Below, one piece after another: positions 50,371-63,154 of a DNA stretch of 64,000 bases; positions within the stretch are counted from its first letter, which is position 1; each line of letters begins with the position of its first letter. Below the pieces are notes generated by a model. It was not told the DNA's origin. It did not search any database and was given only the letters and a program-made list of their open reading frames with translations. Source of the stretch: Rhyacichthys aspro (taxonomy: Eukaryota; Chordata; Actinopteri; Gobiiformes; Rhyacichthyidae); contig CM072153.1 of assembly GCA_036850595.1 (NCBI GenBank), positions 10,620,169-10,684,168 on the forward strand, written 5' to 3'. The position numbers were made by a program, and so were the translations under genes.

Positions 50371-52986
50371 CTCTTTTTACTCTAGGTTGACATCAGAAAC
50401 ATAGCATACACTAAAGGTACAAATTTAAAGTGGTTGAATCTTATTTGGGTTAAAAGTTATTCTATTCATAAGCTTTTGGTACCCAAAGCACTGCAAGTGA
50501 AAATTACTCCCGTCTATAATGACACCTTATGCTATACTCTCTATAATCTGTGTGTGAGGCATACAGTGTGATTGATCTTGACTGACATTGTATGTGAGGC
50601 ATGAGCATAGTACAGACGTATTAGGAAGCATTCATTTAAATGTTCAGGGAGCATGCCAGGGCGGTGTGAACTACTGCATTCCCCTCTTTTGTGTATTATT
50701 AATGAGGTCATCAATTAATCATAGTATCACACAAAAGTTTGACTCCAAAAACTCAGCAGTCATTCAATCCCGAGGTGTTATAATGACGTATTTTAGCACA
50801 GGTCTAATAAAAGAACAAACACAACAGAGGTATAAATGAATGAAGCAAGCAGTCATGCATACATCTGGATCCCAGTGGGTGAGAAGAATAAAAGCGAAGA
50901 GTTTAATCTCCACACCTTTCTTCTTGTCCCTCCTCACATCTACCCCTCTGGCTCCTTTCATTCTGCTCCCCCTCATCTCTCTGGTGCGGGTCAGAGTTCA
51001 GTCCCCAGATAAGGGAACTGAAACAGGATACTGTGAGGCTCTCTGTTGGACTGTGTGACTATACACTGCAGCAATCAGTCCTCTCTATCTGTCCCCCAGC
51101 ACGGGTATGTGTGATGAGCTCAAACACTCATCGCCTGTATCCAACCGTACACGGTCATGGTGGGTAGTAATATCTGTCATACTCACCCTGCCTCCCGAAG
51201 AAAATGTGTCTACAGCACTTTGGATGTTGCACCATATTTCTTAGCTCATCTTAAAAGGTGCTGTTTGTTTTTACTTATTTAGTTTGTGCACAGTTACACA
51301 GCTACAGGAAACAGTAGCTTGGATTGTTGTCTTGCTTGGTCAACATAAATATTGACCATTTCAAAATACAGATGGTATAGGCCAAGCTTCTTTTGCTTCA
51401 CCATCCTTGGCTGGTGAAATATGGCATCAACATCCATGTAACAGAATTGGTCCATATTTAATATCTCATAAATCTTAATAGCTCAAAACTCCCTGCAGCA
51501 GTGACTACATGTTGGCTGATAGTGTCTATTTAATGTATTGGAAACACTGCAGTTGTACATAAAGTACTTAACAATACATAATAACTCTTATAGACAGCAA
51601 AATTATTACAATATACTTAACAGTAAAATACTCCACATCTGTACATTTCATAAATAATGACTGTAATGCGGCAAATGCCCAAGACTTTGGATTAATATTT
51701 ATTACTATTGTCTCCAGTGTCTCCTAGTGTTTCATGTCCAACGACTACTCCCACAACCTGCCTTGTGCATACAGAAAATGTCAGTACAATGTCAATATTC
51801 GACCTATTTTTAGGTGAAAATGCTTCATCCATGCATCAGGAGATTTGCAAAATGTGAAGTGATAAAATATGGATTTACTCTCATAAACCCTGCTTCACAG
51901 TATTCTCAAATCTCTCTGGAAACACGAGGTATGCTTGAATTCAAACGGACAAGTACAAACAGCCCACATGGCCAAGAATATGTTCTGTGCACTGCTATTT
52001 GGTTAATAAATGCCACTGTCTATCACTGCGGTGTTTACAGTGGAGTAATGAATCCTGCTGTGGCTCAGGACACCTGAGGAGTAGACTCTGCTATAATGTC
52101 ATCTTGGCATGTCTTTGCAATTATCGTGCTTTCTAGTTCAGGAACCATGGCGACCGTAGATAACAAAGTATCTCCCCAAAGGACACAAGCTTAAAGCTAA
52201 CTGAGTGTTCCAGCTGGGATACTCCTGCCATAAAAGTTTGACAAGAGGTGGCTTCCCGCCCGGAAACGCTGACGCAGCATGGGCTTATGATTAGTGCGCT
52301 GCAGAGAAACCACGACTAATGGTCTATCAACGCTCGAGTGGCGCCTTCTCATGCTGTTGCTTGCTACGCATTGTCAGTTTAATTTAATACTTAAGGCTTT
52401 GTGTCTTATGAGTCAGGAGTTTTACACAAGTCGCAGGTAAGTAAGAACTCTAAGTGCATCATGAGAGATGGCTCCTTTAAGACACACACATGTAAAGTAA
52501 TCAACGCTTCTGGAGAGATAGTCAGCGATAGCCTGATTGATCTGGGAGAAAGATCGATGGGTCATGCAAGATGCTTAAGATAGTGGGAGAAAATAAGGCG
52601 CTAAGACTGCATCGAGGAGCAATGGATTATGGGAAAGCTCAACTGACTACCAAACGAAGTAAGGGGGGAGGAAGCTGAGCCAGACGGGACATTTATATCA
52701 CAGGCACTTTGTCAGATCTGGAATGTAAAACCTGACAGTTTTTCAATACAATTAAAATTCTTCTCATGCGGTGTCCGAAACATGATTAAAAAGTTTTACA
52801 GCTGACATAGGTAAGCTAGAAAAATGCCACATTTAAATAGTAAAGAATGCTTTTCCTTCAGCTATCAGTAATTATGTGTTTAGGCTTAATTTATGCAAAG
52901 AAAAAAGAATGAGACATAGTCAGGAGACATGACAGTGATGTGGTTAAAGGAAATGTTTCACAATAAAAAACAAAACTCAGACGGAG

Positions 52987-53001
52987 AAAAAAAAAAAAAA
53001 A
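52987..53001 (+). repeat. poly-A tract
   Basis: A short homopolymer in the long intron, without an attached element. Confidence 0.85.
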
Positions 53002-53486
53002 TGCTTAGAGCTGCATATATTTCCTCCCCTTCTTTACCTGTCATTCACACTGTCTCTGTCTTTTCTACCCTCCTGCTGTAATGTGCTCCTGGCAAGCCTT
53101 AGTTTAAATACAGAGAATAAGCAGACATTGGGGAAGACAGACTCCATGCCTCAAAGTTACAAATGATTTTTCTTTTCACTAAACTAGCAGTTGGATGCCG
53201 TCCATTATATTTCAGCAGTGAATAGAACAGACTGAATAATTCATGTTATTGCTAATGGCTTAAATGAGATATTCACAGTAAATTCTGGTTTGACTTCACA
53301 GGGAGCGCCCTAGGCAGAAAAAGTAACAAGACATCATTTTGCTAAATTGAATGGAATAAATGCACTCTTGGATAATGGGCTAATGTAAAAGACATACGCT
53401 ATACCTGAAGAATTAACATGTCGGTACTATAGTCGTTGGTCTACTATATTAATCTAAGCATAAATGTTTGTGTTGGTGGTACTCAC

Positions 53487-53705
53487 AGAATATGGTGAGC
53501 AAGAGTGTCCCGAGCAGCACGGCCAGGCTGCTGCTGTAAGAGTGAGCCGAGCTGCACAGCATCTTGTTCTTCTTGCACTCACACACCTGAACTTTGACTT
53601 CTGTGATGTTTGACATAGAGGGCACCCCCGAGTCAGTGATGAGCAACGGTAGCTGGTAGTTGGCTTTCTTCAGACTGTGCAAGAGCATGATCTGGGAATG
53701 TGTGG
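53487..53705 (-). CDS. cdh13: cdh13 (T-cadherin) penultimate exon: end of EC5 and GPI-attachment signal
   Basis: The exon is entered in phase 1 after an acceptor ending tcacccacag. The split codon t|cc joins to the previous exon as VNSTHSQIMLLHSLKKANYQ. The sequence continues LPLLITDSGVPSMSNITEVKVQV, closing EC5, then a Cys-rich juxtamembrane segment VCECKKNKMLC and a hydrophobic stretch SLAVLLGTLLLTIF typical of a GPI-anchor signal. Two N-glycosylation sequons are visible: NST, created across the splice junction, and NIT. Human T-cadherin, as I recall it, has comparable NNT and NIT sites. The anchor residue is probably in the small-residue run SSAHSYSSS. At 53487 a consensus donor gtgagt interrupts the codon after TIF. 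Reading through it would add about 12 mostly polar residues (CEYHQHKHLCLD) and stop at 53449, which would spoil the hydrophobic tail. Splicing to a short terminal exon is therefore more likely. A cryptic gtgtgagt donor-like string lies in the VQVCEC codons. Confidence 0.93.
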
Positions 53706-56352
53706 CTGTGGGTGACACAGAGACAAAAGGAGTGGGATTATTGTGCTGTGATTTTCTAATGAGTCTGACTTAACATTACAAACACATTTAGCCAAGCAAA
53801 GCAGAGCCGAAAACTCTTTTAAATAATAGACCTCCATAAATGGCTGCCACCAATCTCTGAGAAATGAAGCCACGAATATTGCCATTGGCCACATTGCGTA
53901 AGGCTGTTACATGTTGTTGCATCACACTTTAAAGTTGCTTAGAAGGAGCAAGATCTAATACTGAAGCCATTTCACTTCAGTCTGAAATGTGTCACAATAT
54001 GCTAAGAGCACCTTTTCACTTGTCTTCGTTGTAAACTGTAAGTTTAGAGAGTGTTTTCTGCATAAACAAAAATGTGTCACATTGAAAAGACAGAGGAAAC
54101 AACAGGGAACAGCTCAGGCATTCTGTCACTTGAAAAGTGTCTCAGTGTAGTCTATGGAAAAGAGTTTGAATGCTCATTTTTTCCTGATGCAGAGGAGCTG
54201 GGTTTGTATTGTATGTATGTATAAATTAACAAGATACAAAAACAGAAATATCCTGCAACGTTAGAATAACACTTTCACCATGAAAGTATTATAAGAGCTG
54301 TTTCCTAAATCAGTCATGGCTGCCACAGATTTTCAATAAAGATTGCTCATTTGCCAAAAAATGTTTGGTTTCCATATTTAGTTTTGTTGTGCAGCCTGTA
54401 GAGTTACTGTACTGTGGACTTTACGCATGTCACGGTCTTTTTACATTAAAGAATATGGCCACTGGTGGACATGCCAGAGGGTACAATGCCATATCCAGGA
54501 CTTATAATGCATCCAGCACCTCTACTAAGCAACTATAACAGTAAACTGGGAAGAAAGAGAAATATGTTCTTGCATGTGGAAAGCAGTCTCGAATAAAGTC
54601 TGCACTTTTCCTACTACTCCAGGTAAGACGACGAAGCTTGTTTCAGTAGTGTTGTAGTAATGTATTGTAGGTCCTCTTGTACATCAAATGTCATGGACTA
54701 AATGACAAAATTATCCTTTTCATCTTGACACACGATTAAAACCGACTTTTCCAATGCTTTTCCTGGTCACTGCAGACCGGGGACAACCCACCTGAGCTAC
54801 ATTTTATTATACGTTCTGTTTGAGACGTAGCCCTGGTGAAAGTTGCTAAAAAAACATCATCCTTCTAACAAATAACAAATAATTGGGATAAAATGTTCAC
54901 TGCTGGATGCCACATGGTGACAAGACAATCAGTGTTATTAGTGATCTGTCAGTGCCCATAATGTGTCTGGTTAGTCTGACTAAAAATGTATATGCGTTTT
55001 GATTTTTCTGAGAGGGTGAGGTTAGGGTTGTGGTGTAATCATGCTGATTTGGTTCAATAGCTGTTGTGTAAATGGGTGGTTTAATGTGAGAGTATATGAC
55101 AGCATTTAACAGTTAGAAAAGTAGTAATAAAACAGAACAATGTGTTATCTTGATGATGGTGGTGGTAGAAAGCGGCAAGCCAAAAGCATATGACTCATTT
55201 TTTAAACCCATTAAACCACTTAGACACTCCACTGTTATTATGCCTCTCTATTTATGGAGCTTTTAGTTTGTCCAGAATTACACAGAGAGGATAGCTGTCG
55301 AAATAAAACTTGTTTTTATAAAGAAATATACTGTCAAGGCATAACCTTGGCTTTGACACAAATACAAAGCATGGCACCGAGCGGAGCGCAGCGCCAGTCC
55401 ATTTCACTGGGAGCAGGCTCTTTCAGCGCCGGTGATTGAGGAGTGTCTGTACCGTCCTCACCCACTGTCAGTCAGCACTAATACCTCTGGGCAGGTTTTA
55501 GCTCTGCTCTGTCACTCAAACGTACATAGACAGCGCTGTCGGTCATGCAACCAAGAATCAATGTCTTGCTTGTCTGTCGTTTGCTACTGTTTTACTCAGC
55601 CCTGTCCTGCGATCCATACTTGTGTCTCCTCTTACGCCTGCTCACCTTCGTCGGATGTTAACGCAGTGTGACAGAAGAGATGTAAAATTACACTCATGAC
55701 AAATGCAGAGCTACAGGGGACTGAGCCCATTGACCCTTAAATATTTACACAGCGGGGGGTCTGTTTTTTTCTGCATCGCCAAGTTTCCCGTGTCTTTTGT
55801 TTTTCATTTCACAGAGTGCTTTTTGACAACTGTGTGACAACAGGCTTGGTGCTTTTCAAGGAGGGAAAATTACTCACTTACTAAAAAGTAAGCCTCCAAG
55901 TTTGTTTGTTTTTAAGCCATTCCCCTATACGTAAACTTTAATTGTGTATACTTTGGCATTAAAATATTCTGAAACATCTTAAAAATGACATTTGTGACTT
56001 GACTTGAATCCAAGACGACGTGTTGCATTACAAATTTAGATACTGAAGATACAAAAAGATCTTTCCTGGGCAGCTTTTTTTTTTTTTTTTTACCACTAAA
56101 ACACTCACTGGTTCATGCTCAATCTGTTCAAATGGATACAATCAGCTGTTAAAAAGGCTGTAGTATATCTGCCAGGCCACTAGGGGCACTGTCAGTTACA
56201 GCCATTATTCACAAAAAGTAGCCGTGGCAGAGGTCTACTCCCAAAAAAGAAACGTTTTTTAGACCTGTCTTTTTCTGGAGCATCCTAAAGTTGCAAAAAA
56301 AAAACCAAAAAGAAAGAGAAATACATATATATATAGAAGGCATGGTACTCAC
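53706..56352 (-). other. cdh13 intron between the two visible exons
   Basis: This 2.65-kb intron has gt-ag ends on the minus strand (gtgagt at 56352 downward, cccacag at 53706 upward) and is phase 1. It contains a poly-T run near 56075-56092 and no recognised repeat or RNA gene. Confidence 0.88.
56075..56092 (+). repeat. poly-T tract
   Basis: A homopolymer within the 2.65-kb cdh13 intron. On the transcribed (minus) strand it is poly-A, so it is not a splicing tract. Confidence 0.85.
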
Positions 56353-56586
56353 AGTTGACCCTTGTGACCCGCCATGTGTTATCTAAACCCAGCTGTTTTC
56401 CCAGCTCTATCTTGAAGGGGGCGCCGTTGGGTGGTAAGTCTTTGTCTCGCCCTCCCACTATGGCCACGTTCACGTCGTGGGCGTCTTCACATACTCGCGC
56501 CACTGATGGTACCACATAGGGGGCATTGTCATTATAGTCTTCCAGGTAGATTATCAATGTCCCCGTGCCTGTAGCTGGAGGGTTAC
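56353..56586 (-). CDS. cdh13: cdh13 (T-cadherin) internal exon: EC4/EC5 linker and first half of EC5
   Basis: T-cadherin is a GPI-anchored, calcium-dependent adhesion protein at the cell surface, without the cytoplasmic tail of classical cadherins. The minus-strand exon is bounded by a strong acceptor (pyrimidine-rich tract ending tttccag) and a donor gtgagt. It is 234 bp (78 codons), entered and left in phase 1. It reads GNPPATGTGTL..., then the calcium-binding linker EDYNDNAP (the cadherin DxNDNAP motif), a Cys in ARVCEDAHD as in T-cadherin EC5, then GRDKDLPPNGAPFKIEL and WRVTRVN. The NPPATGTGT and DKDLxPN motifs and the EC5 cysteine point to cadherin-13 rather than a type I or II cadherin; this assignment rests on remembered family sequence, not a search. 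Preceding exons (signal peptide, prodomain, EC1-EC4) lie beyond position 64000. Reading through the donor meets a stop soon after, so splicing is required. Confidence 0.93.
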
Positions 56587-58805
56587 CTGGAAATGAAAGC
56601 AAAAGCAATGTCAAACAAAGCACGTCAGACAAAAAAAAAGATACAGTTCGAATGAGGAGAAAGGGGATTGTAAAAGTAAGTTGCCATTCAATCAATTTAG
56701 TAAACGGTCTTTTGAATATTTTGACAGTGAAGTGCTTTAAAAAACAAAACACAAAGCCAATACAGTTCAAAAGTACCACTCAAATCTTCGCTGCTCATCT
56801 CATCCTCATTTAAACCAAACAAAACAAAACTCTGAAGAACGTGAATCACCAAGGCTCATGTTTTGCAAAATAGCGTTTGAACCTGGCACCCTTCCATCTT
56901 GTGCGTTTGTATGAGATTACGCTGTAGTGAAGGATGAGGGTTAAAAAAAGCATCCAGGCTCTTCTCAATTACCCCCCTCCTCTGTTTTACCATGATTACA
57001 GGTTAATCAAAAAACCCACTCAATGTCCCCGACTGCTCTGGAGGTCAGCGGGCAATTAACACCTTAAGACAAGATCTGGAATTGGGAAATGAGTCTCTTC
57101 CACGTCTTCAGGGTAAAAATACAAACATTTTACTGCAGTGAAGGAAAAAACATGTCAAGATGTATGTGCAATAAGTGTCAAGTGGTACTAAAAATAAAAA
57201 AACAAACACATATTAAATATAAAAAAACAAATACATGTTCTTTTATTCTTCTACAGCCATCCATGTTAACACGTGTGGAAATCTCATGGACCACAGTCAT
57301 CCTCATGTTGTTCGGCGGATGAATCTATTGAGGTCGTAACCTTGGAAAGCTGGAGCCTTTCTTCAAATTGAGTTTGACAGCATTAATATGGAGCTGTTTG
57401 TGCTCAAAATAATATACTGTCACATGACCACTTTTGCAGTAAAGCATTTCTAATGCTCATTATGTACTGTGTAATAGGATTGAGTAAATGAATGGTTGTC
57501 AGATTTTTGAAAGGAAACTGTTCATGTTTGTGGGTTCAAAAGCCCCTATATAACGTGACTATTATAGCATCTGACATTTACTTAAATCCAAACACTGCAT
57601 TCAGGTAAACTGGTTGTGATGGTCTATTTTCAAGTATAGCTGTTATTTTTTTGCCGTATGTAATTTAAAGAAAGGTTTCCATCTGCCTCACAATGTGTTA
57701 ACGTGACTCTTGAAATCAAATGCGATGTATATTGTCATCCTAAAAGCAATTTTACATTTTACACAAAAAACCCCCCAAAAAAACCCAGGACACATGCCAG
57801 ATATTCATGAATTAAACTTTCATGGAATATCCTCCTTTCTGATCTGATCTCCCTGCCTCATTAAGTGCAGCAGCTTAAGGTAAAAACTGTCCAAACTATG
57901 TTATAAATATAGAAAAGTCCAAACTGCAGATCTCACATAGCAGCACTTACCCAGTGCTAAACATTTACTATCAGTGTAAATGTTGGAGCACACTGTATGT
58001 GGCCAGTTGTTGAAATGCATGTGCTGGTGCTTCTACTCTCAAAGGCTGGCAGTAATCCAAGGCTTTATGCCCATATAGACAAACACCTACATACACGGTG
58101 CACAGGAGTCTTCCTCTTTGCATTCATAGCACTCCACATGCACATGCCTAATGCTACAAGGTCAACGCACACACTGTCACTGTACTAGAACACTGGGCAG
58201 AAGTTGGCTGTGGCAAGATACGATTTTTAATCACAATAGAAGGCACAAGAGAAAGGTAAGATGGATGGCACTGTCATACTTCATCCGCAACTGAAATATT
58301 TTTATGCTCAGATTATTTTATAAGAGTCTGTAGAGAAATCTTATTTACTACAGCTGTGTGTTTAACAGATAATCATCTGAATTGGTTTGTTTACTAAGCT
58401 CAAAAATGTCATTCTTCACCGTAAAAACCATCAGTGGATTGTGATTTGGACGGGGTGCGAGAAAATCAAATGCAATGATCGCAAGCTGGGGAGATTTGGG
58501 CTCTTCAAAAATAATGTGCTTTCGCTGAATCTGCTTTTGGTATGCAGTCGAGGAATGAATCAAAACAGCCATTTGATTCTGTAGATAAGAACAGCTGTGA
58601 CAATATCTGCCACACATCAGAAGCAGTGAAAGAAAAATGTGTTCAAAAGCAAATCAAAGACTGTAGCTTTTCAGGCGAGATCCGTGATAATCTATTATCA
58701 CTCAAGACATGAGACTGAACATGTGATGATGGGGATTGGCTCTATAGTCAGTGGAAAGATGCAAATTTCAGCTCATTTGTAGTGGGAGAGTCAGTCTCTG
58801 TGCTT

Positions 58806-58999
58806 GACTGGCTTTAAATGAAGTTGTTTGTCTTCCTAAATGAATACTCCTCACACCTAATCACTCCATTTCTCTGCTCCTGTGCTTCTACTTCTCCTCC
58901 TTATCGCTGTGCATCTCACTCCTGTCATCATCAGCCATTGCTTAGGTTCAATGGAGCTTGCCTGCTGGCCTCCGACTCACACCACTTTGTCCATGAGGT
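58806..58999 (+). repeat. direct repeat unit, copy 1
   Basis: It shares gttgtttgtcttcctaaatg, cacctaatcactccatttct, ctgctcctgtgcttctactt and cacaccactttgtc with copy 2 at 60332-60514, in the same order and orientation, 1.5 kb apart. The copies differ by substitutions and small indels. The origin may be an interspersed repeat or a local duplication. Confidence 0.85.
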
Positions 59000-59759
59000 C
59001 GTGCCATGATGGGAAACACTATTCCCTGCTTGACTTTTTATACTTAAACAAGGGATTGAATATGCATGTCAGAGAGGTTTATATAGGAAGAGACGAAACA
59101 TATATTGATGCACAATAATGGCATTGGTCCAAGATGTGTGGATCCTGCTGTTGTTGTATGGTCCTTGGGTCTTGCGTTAAAACATAATGTCATAAAGATT
59201 ACAAACTGATGAGAAAAGTATGAGTTTCCCACATGTAGACATCTTCATAAGCTTTATTGTCTTTTAGCCCAACTAAAAAAACAGCGTTACATTCTATCCT
59301 CTGCTTAGCTTAGTTTTTTTTTTTTCCCAAGCATTTCTATATAGCTTCAGATTGACTTTATATTTTACAGACACATAATTACTGAATTGCCGCATGTGTG
59401 AAAACCATAATCTGCTGACTCAGCAAACTAAGTCCTACAATCAAATGGGGGCCAGCAAGGTAATCCATAGTTAGACTGACCTAATGACCCCAATTGGTAC
59501 AAGAGATGAAAAGGGAAGAACAATACTTCATAAAGCAAACTTCTGCATCAGTCTGGTGCATTAAACATTTTCAGCAATTTCTTGCCTGTATAAACGACGA
59601 AGAAAAAATGATATAGAACAGACGTGGGATGGAATGTGACACAAATCAGATGAACAGAAGGTAAAAAGTCAATCATGAGGCCAGCAGTTGCCAAAGAAAC
59701 GCTAATCAGCTTGTCTCAGACTTCTATGCTGAGGGCTAACAATCAAATTTGTCAATCCA

Positions 59760-59925
59760 GGGGTTTCCTCGGTGGCTTACAGGGTAAAGAGCACACTACA
59801 TACTCAGGAGACATGCTTTGATCCTGACTCACGACATTTTCCAACTGTCATTCCCCTCTCTCTTAACCTGTTTCTGTCTGTCTATTATCAAAATCAAGTA
59901 ACTAATGATCCTGGTATTTTGGGGT
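59760..59925 (+). mobile_element. tRNA-derived SINE, second type, plus copy
   Basis: The head ggtggcttacagggtaaaga then gcacactacatactcaggag and the B-box-like catgctttgatcctgac look like a decayed tRNA promoter. The body (gtcattcccctctctcttaa, cctgtttctgtctgtctatt) matches the class that typically ends in ccaataaaggc. The copy at 63155-63345 on the other strand has the same organisation. Confidence 0.65.
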
Positions 59926-60331
59926 ATTTAGAAGCAGGAGACAGGGACTCCGTAAATACAGAATGGCCCTCAGAGTACAGAGAGCTGGCTCTTATGAACA
60001 CAATGGTTTCTGGTTATTCTCATGGAATGGTTAATTATCCACCTGCCATTGTCCTTAAGATACCAATTTACCTTCATCAAAAGTGAAAATAACCAGCACA
60101 TGAGCAATTGGAATACAAGTCTTGCTGCACTTGAGGGGATATTTGGCTGAAAATGCCTTCTCTTAAACATTTAGATTGGTTGGTGGGTATAATATCTGCT
60201 CTAGCTAATGTGCAGGTATCACCAATCTGATAATGCATTCTTTGGCTCAATTGTTGGTGTATTTTGGGGTGATTACAAAGAAAAAAACAAACATTTCTTT
60301 TGCATGTCTTTTATTATGTCACCCTGTAATT

Positions 60332-60514
60332 GACTAGCTGCAAAAGGAGTTGTTTGTCTTCCTAAATGAACACTCCTCACACCTAATCACTCCATTTCTC
60401 TGCTCCTGTGCTCCTACTTCTTCTTATTGCTGTTGCATCACACAATCATCATCAGCCTTCCCTCGGATTCAGCGGAGCTTGTCTGCTGGCCTCTACTTCA
60501 CACCACTTTGTCAC
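60332..60514 (+). repeat. direct repeat unit, copy 2
   Basis: Partner of 58806-58999, opening tgactagctgcaaaaggagt then tgtttgtcttcc and ending cacaccactttgtcaccc. The ends of the homology are abrupt on both sides, which favours two insertions of one element or a segmental duplication over chance. Confidence 0.85.
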
Positions 60515-62482
60515 CCAACTTCTGCCTAAAAATTGCGGTGTTTTAAAGCAGGCAATTTATAAAATCGCAGCTACAAATTTCTACCGCTGCTGACGAAAAA
60601 TATGTAGTATGCAATATTCAAGATCGACAGACATGGAGGGAATTTGCTAAGATGCAGAATGGCAAAATCGTTTCCAGGGTGATGAAATCAGTATGAGAGC
60701 ATGTTTACATGAGCCTCGTTAAGAGTCAAAAATGCTTTCAGGAGCTAGAAAACTTTTTCAGTCCCTAGACCTAAGCTTCATAATTTATATTGAAAAAAAC
60801 AGCTGATTTACTCAATGTCCTATGTAGTGGACATTGTTTGACTGCTTTTTAGTAAAGACAGCTGTATTACAAAGAATAGGCTACTATAGAAAAATAAATA
60901 CTTATGTAGAAATGTGCATTGTGCAAGAAAACACACATTTTCAATCCATTTGACTTCTTTTTTGTTAGCGTTTTGTCATTTCCTGAGTTAATTCCTCCTT
61001 GTGATTAAGAGTGTTTACATCCTGCTGTTCCCTGCATAGGGCAAGCTGTAATTTCTTTCCTATTTTTTATTTTTTTTTGTAATATGTTTTTGGCTCCACA
61101 GCACTTTATATTTTTTTCTCTTGGGTCTCATGAGGACACTTAAGGAAATCAACTCAAACAAATACACTTTAATTAAAATTAAAACAATATGTTAGTAGTT
61201 AGTATTAACCTAGATGGCAAGTATAAAAATAATCATCAACATAATACCCTGGATGGAATTAAATCACAAAAGGCAAATTTATTTAGACACTTTCAGTTTC
61301 TTTGTACGGAAACAAGGTGCTGATATTCTACCTACCAAACACTTCTATTCTAACACTGAACTGTCTGTAAAGAGTCCACTCCTTTCTTGACCTCTGTTTT
61401 AATAGTTATTATGTTAGATTATATGTCGACCCAATAGCTGTAGAACTTCATTGTGTAAACCCAGCTGTACATTTCTATCCCTTCAATCCTTTTTCAATGT
61501 AATTCTTTGGCCCAAATTGATTTTGTGTTTGTCGGTGCAAGTTGAACAAGCTGTGATAACACTGTCTTGAAAATATTCACAACAGGGATACTCAGCTCCG
61601 GTTTAATGTGTGGATTTATTAAAAAAGAAAAACTTTCAGCACAATACCTGCCTTATCGCTGCCCAGAGGTGATTGACCCTTGGATGTGCAGTGTATTGTA
61701 AAACTTAATCCCAGTATGCCTGCAGTGAATGAAACTGAAAACAATCTATTTTCCTTCTTGGCCTGTGTGCTATAAACAAGCAAAAATGGTCGACGGTTGC
61801 TTGTTCCCTGCTCACTGACTTTCTTAAATAGGCTTTTAATTAGTTTGCTGGTAAAAGTTTTATTACTCCCCAAAATGAAGTATTTTGCTTATTTTAACTA
61901 TTAATGACAATTAGATTACATTTTACTGGAAACAGGGCAAATTTAAAACGCTTTACACAAGTGTCTTTGATTCAAATTAATTGGTTCAGTGTGAGAATTA
62001 CACTAATTAACAAGAGAGATTAGTTTTTATTGTCTACATTAAGGGCCCTCTTTAATATTAAAAGCAATGAACCATGTGAGCCAGTTCAGGCAGATGGCTC
62101 CTGTTGTGCTGCGTTAGGAAACAACTTTTGTTCACACACAATGTATTCTTAGTGCATTTGGATTAATGAGTGTTAAAGTACACAATTCCCAATGCCTGGA
62201 GTGGTTATGCGTGAATGTTTTTACCATTATGAATGTAACAGCAAACATTGTATATCTCCATTTAGGAAAATGACTGTGAGGTTGAAGCTAATCTAAGTCC
62301 CCAGTTGGTGCTATATTTTATTAAACTTTACATTCATCAGGAGTGTGAGGAAAACAGAGTCTTTCCATGAAGTTGTTGAGGACTGCCTTCTGTGACATAT
62401 AGATATGATTTTGCATACTCAATCAATGTTACTACAATAATATAACAATGGAGGATTTTGGCCCAGTATACATTATTTTCTA

Positions 62483-62890
62483 ACCTGACTCTGCCAGATA
62501 GAACTGCTCCACAGAACATAGTCTATTTTGCAGTACCATCTGGGAAGGCTCCCGTTGAAAGCGTTTGAAAAAGAGAGGCACCTTCTGTCAAAAACTTGGT
62601 GTTGATTGGATAAAGCCCCGACTAGTATCCGCTTAGCATGAGGTTTCTTTAACCAATCATAGCAACGATATGACGTGCCACTCTTTGCGCTTCTTTCAAA
62701 GAAGAAATACTCTCTACTTCTGATAAAAAGAGGAGAAGAGAGCACTAGTTGCTTTCTTCAAATTAAAAACCCACCTCTTCCTGTCACAAGAGTCCGGTGA
62801 GTCCACGGTTTGCGACTCAAGCGGTTTGGTTGGCGCGATACAAGATGGATTTACAAGAGTTTTGGAAACTCCCAAATCTCGCGAGAATCC
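62483..62890 (-). mobile_element. dispersed roughly 0.4-kb element, copy 2 (minus orientation)
   Basis: On the plus strand it opens taacctgactctgccagata and ends near aactcccaaatctcgcgaga, the reverse complement of the copy at 9655-10035. It retains a middle section of about 100 bp (around 62580-62660) that the other copy largely lacks, so it may be closer to full length. A poly-T run follows at 62908-62929. Confidence 0.75.
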
Positions 62891-63154
62891 AGCTGCAGCG
62901 CAAGGTTAATTTTTTTTTTTTTTTTTTTACCATCAGGAGGTTATTTTTTATTATTTACCATGGTAAATATACCACAATAAACATTGTTATGTGCACATAA
63001 CAGTGTTTATTACAACTGCTGGTCTGGCAGAATCAGCTTTGTGCAAATGAAAAATGCATTAAATCTGTCCTAATAGTAGTACTGGAGGCATCTTGTGACA
63101 GCATTAGAAACAAGTCCACACCTCACAGAACTCTTTTCTTTTCAAGATTATTTT

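Larger units (their letters stand above)
17678..53486 (-). other. proposed last intron of cdh13 (about 35.8 kb), repeat-bearing
   Basis: The donor at 53486 is firm; the acceptor at 17678 is provisional. If the terminal exon lies elsewhere, the interval is intron or downstream flank. Named content is listed separately: coding-like pieces (24720-24852, 26177-26389), SINE relics (27480-27600, 48317-48756), a Tc1-like element (33904-34929), a hAT-like element (47797-48279) and microsatellites. The stretches 19750-21400, 22000-23500, 32200-33880, 36500-39700, 42500-45000 and 50400-52050 hold only AT-rich sequence in which I recognise nothing. Confidence 0.5.
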
